Source: Adiantum capillus-veneris (Eukaryota; Streptophyta; Polypodiopsida; Polypodiales; Pteridaceae). Taken from it: a stretch of DNA of 64,000 bases. Location: contig CM043953.1 of NCBI GenBank assembly GCA_014529385.2, forward strand, positions 91,519,842-91,583,841, given 5' to 3'. The stretch's first letter is position 1. Each line of letters opens with the position of its first letter. The notes under the pieces were generated by a model. That model was not told the DNA's origin, did no database searches, and saw only the letters and a program-made list of their open reading frames with translations. Both the position numbers and the translations under genes were made by a program. Below, piece by piece: positions 62,698-64,000 of this stretch.

Positions 62698-63210
62698 TCA
62701 TTTCAAATTCCTAAATAGCATGGAAATTTTAATGTTGGTGCCCAGTCCGAACATCAAATCAAGTACCTATTAGCCAATCCATAGATTTGGGCTAAGGAAA
62801 AGATCTAGGAAGGTGATATTTAGGTGCAACAATATGTTTTTTCTATCTTAAACTGGGCTCACCGTTGGAAGTATCTAGAATTCATGCTCAAACAAAGATA
62901 TGTCTTTTTCAAGAAGTTCATGTGTAGAGTTTGGATGAAGTCAAACAAAAGGAATCGATTCTACTACGTTCCTCAAGATTTGTTTAGTAAGGTTTATGGT
63001 CCTATTCTTGAGTACAATCCTCACAATGTCATTATGACATTTGATTAATACGAGAAGCCAAGATGTATTTGGGGCTTTGCTCAAGAATATTGTACGGTGA
63101 TGAACCCAAGCCAATATTTCTATAGGGAAGATATAAATGGACGTCATGCTCATGTAAACTGGGCTTATATGAAATGGGGAGCAAGTATTTTCAAGCAACA
63201 AAATAAATGA
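62698..63210 (+). pseudogene. Unrecognised decayed reading frame
   Basis: One frame reads as a basic, aromatic-rich protein ('NWAHRWKYLEFMLKQRY', 'VPQDLFSKVYGPILEYNP', 'CIWGFAQEYCTVM', 'NGRHAHVNWAYMKW') to TGA at 63208-63210. It is interrupted by TAG at 62716, 62782, 62806 and 62821 and by TAA at 63046. All four TAGs would read as plausible Gln codons if CAG. Its consistent protein-like composition over about 170 codons argues for a former gene, and it may extend upstream to about 62620. I do not recognise the family. It could be part of a DNA transposon or a host gene fragment. Confidence 0.4.
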
Positions 63211-64000
63211 GCGAGTCTCTTTAGAAATGTCACTACTAGTCAAACAAATTTGAAACTGTAATGGTTATTTACACGATATTTTGGTTGCCACTGAAACAAT
63301 GGGAATTTATTTAGTTGAAGTGTTTTAAGGTTTTTTTTTGTGTGGTTTATTATTGAGTATAATGATTGGTTCTTTTTGTATTTTCATAATCTAAAATTAA
63401 TTTTAAGAAAATAAATTGAATGAGTTGAAATATGGATGATCTAAATTCAAACAAAGATAATATCTTTACAATCAAATTCATAATACCATACTCTCCAATC
63501 GTATATTTGTGCATCTACAAAATGAAGTGAAAAGGGTGATTGTCTTTCTCCCAAAATGACGTTTCTCCCAATCAGCGACAGAAGGAAAACCAGTGATTCT
63601 TTTTTCTTCTTTTTGCAGTATTAAGTAATAATTTTTTGTCAACACGATATCGCATGAAAAGGGTGAAAAAAAACTTCCCTATTGATGTGCCATCAATGCC
63701 AAACGGTGGTCAAAACTCTTTCATGGTGCAAAGGGTGGAAAAAAACCCTCTCGATGTGCCGTTACTAGTTAGTGCCGAATAGCGATCAAAACAATCTTGT
63801 GGCATTGAAACCATGCAGTGCAACTCCCTTTGCGATGCGTCATCATTGTTGAATGGCGGTTAGAACCGTGACACATCATTGTGGAATGGTAGTGATAACC
63901 ATTCCACGTCAAGAGGGGTTTTTCTTGTCAGGTTTCGATTATCGTTCGCGGCATTAATGGCACGTCGGGAATAAGTTGCATCGCGGAATAGCTTGACCAT
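63211..64000. other. Spacer with a loose ~73-bp repeat
   Basis: No gene is seen. Around 63655-63800 a loose repeat 'aaagggtg(g)aaaaaaa..c' followed by 'gatgtgcc' appears twice, about 73 bp apart. The final 150 bp are rich in CG dinucleotides compared with the rest of the region. Confidence 0.45.

Overview
This window looks like a gene-poor, repeat-saturated stretch of nuclear DNA from a land plant with a large genome. The evidence is Ty1/copia and Ty3-like LTR retrotransposons primed by initiator-Met tRNA, a hAT transposase with BED finger and DUF659-type core, a plant-type LINE, long (GA)n and (TG)n microsatellites, and AT-rich spacers. A fern or other non-flowering lineage is possible but is only a guess. 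I recognise no host gene, tRNA, rRNA, CRISPR array or bacterial feature.

Layout. (1) 1-1389: AT-rich spacer with a 137-bp tandem duplication. (2) 1390-6910: element 1, a complete copia element on + (LTRs 192 bp, TSD CATCT), inserted in a dispersed repeat whose empty relative lies inverted at 46769-47166. (3) 9837-11935: decayed hAT transposase on -, with an AT-rich upstream zone of diverged short repeats. (4) 14624-35019: a three-level nest. The outer element is a minus-strand, gag-only LTR retrotransposon with very long LTRs (3.5 and 4.4 kb native, TSD AAAAT). Its right LTR is split by element 2, a minus-strand copia (25075-34978, TSD CTTTA). Element 2 is split inside its integrase by element 3, a plus-strand copia of another lineage (27871-33007, TSD GCCAT). 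(5) 35180-36051: gag-like remnant with a primer-site-like sequence. (6) 36632-39239: element 5, a small minus-strand gag-only copia-type element (LTRs 334 bp, TSD AAATT). (7) 39388-40494: faint gag remnant. (8) 43245-45110: decayed LINE on -. (9) 46092-46503: large inverted repeat (fold-back). (10) 50998-58750: element 4, a minus-strand Ty3-like element with most of RT deleted and about 2.5 kb of extra coding sequence after integrase. (11) 58751-64000: spacer with tandem duplications and one unrecognised decayed reading frame (62698-63210).

Functionally this is a graveyard of transposons, and no element has an intact polyprotein. The disabling stops are strongly biased to TAG, mostly at positions where CAG would fit. 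This suggests decay by deamination at methylated CHG sites. The most unusual architectures are the outer gag-only element (a conserved reading frame with a splice donor inside its LTRs, a ~150-bp tandem array, and a TATA region kept in only one LTR), the extra 3' coding region of element 4, and the 412-bp inverted repeat.
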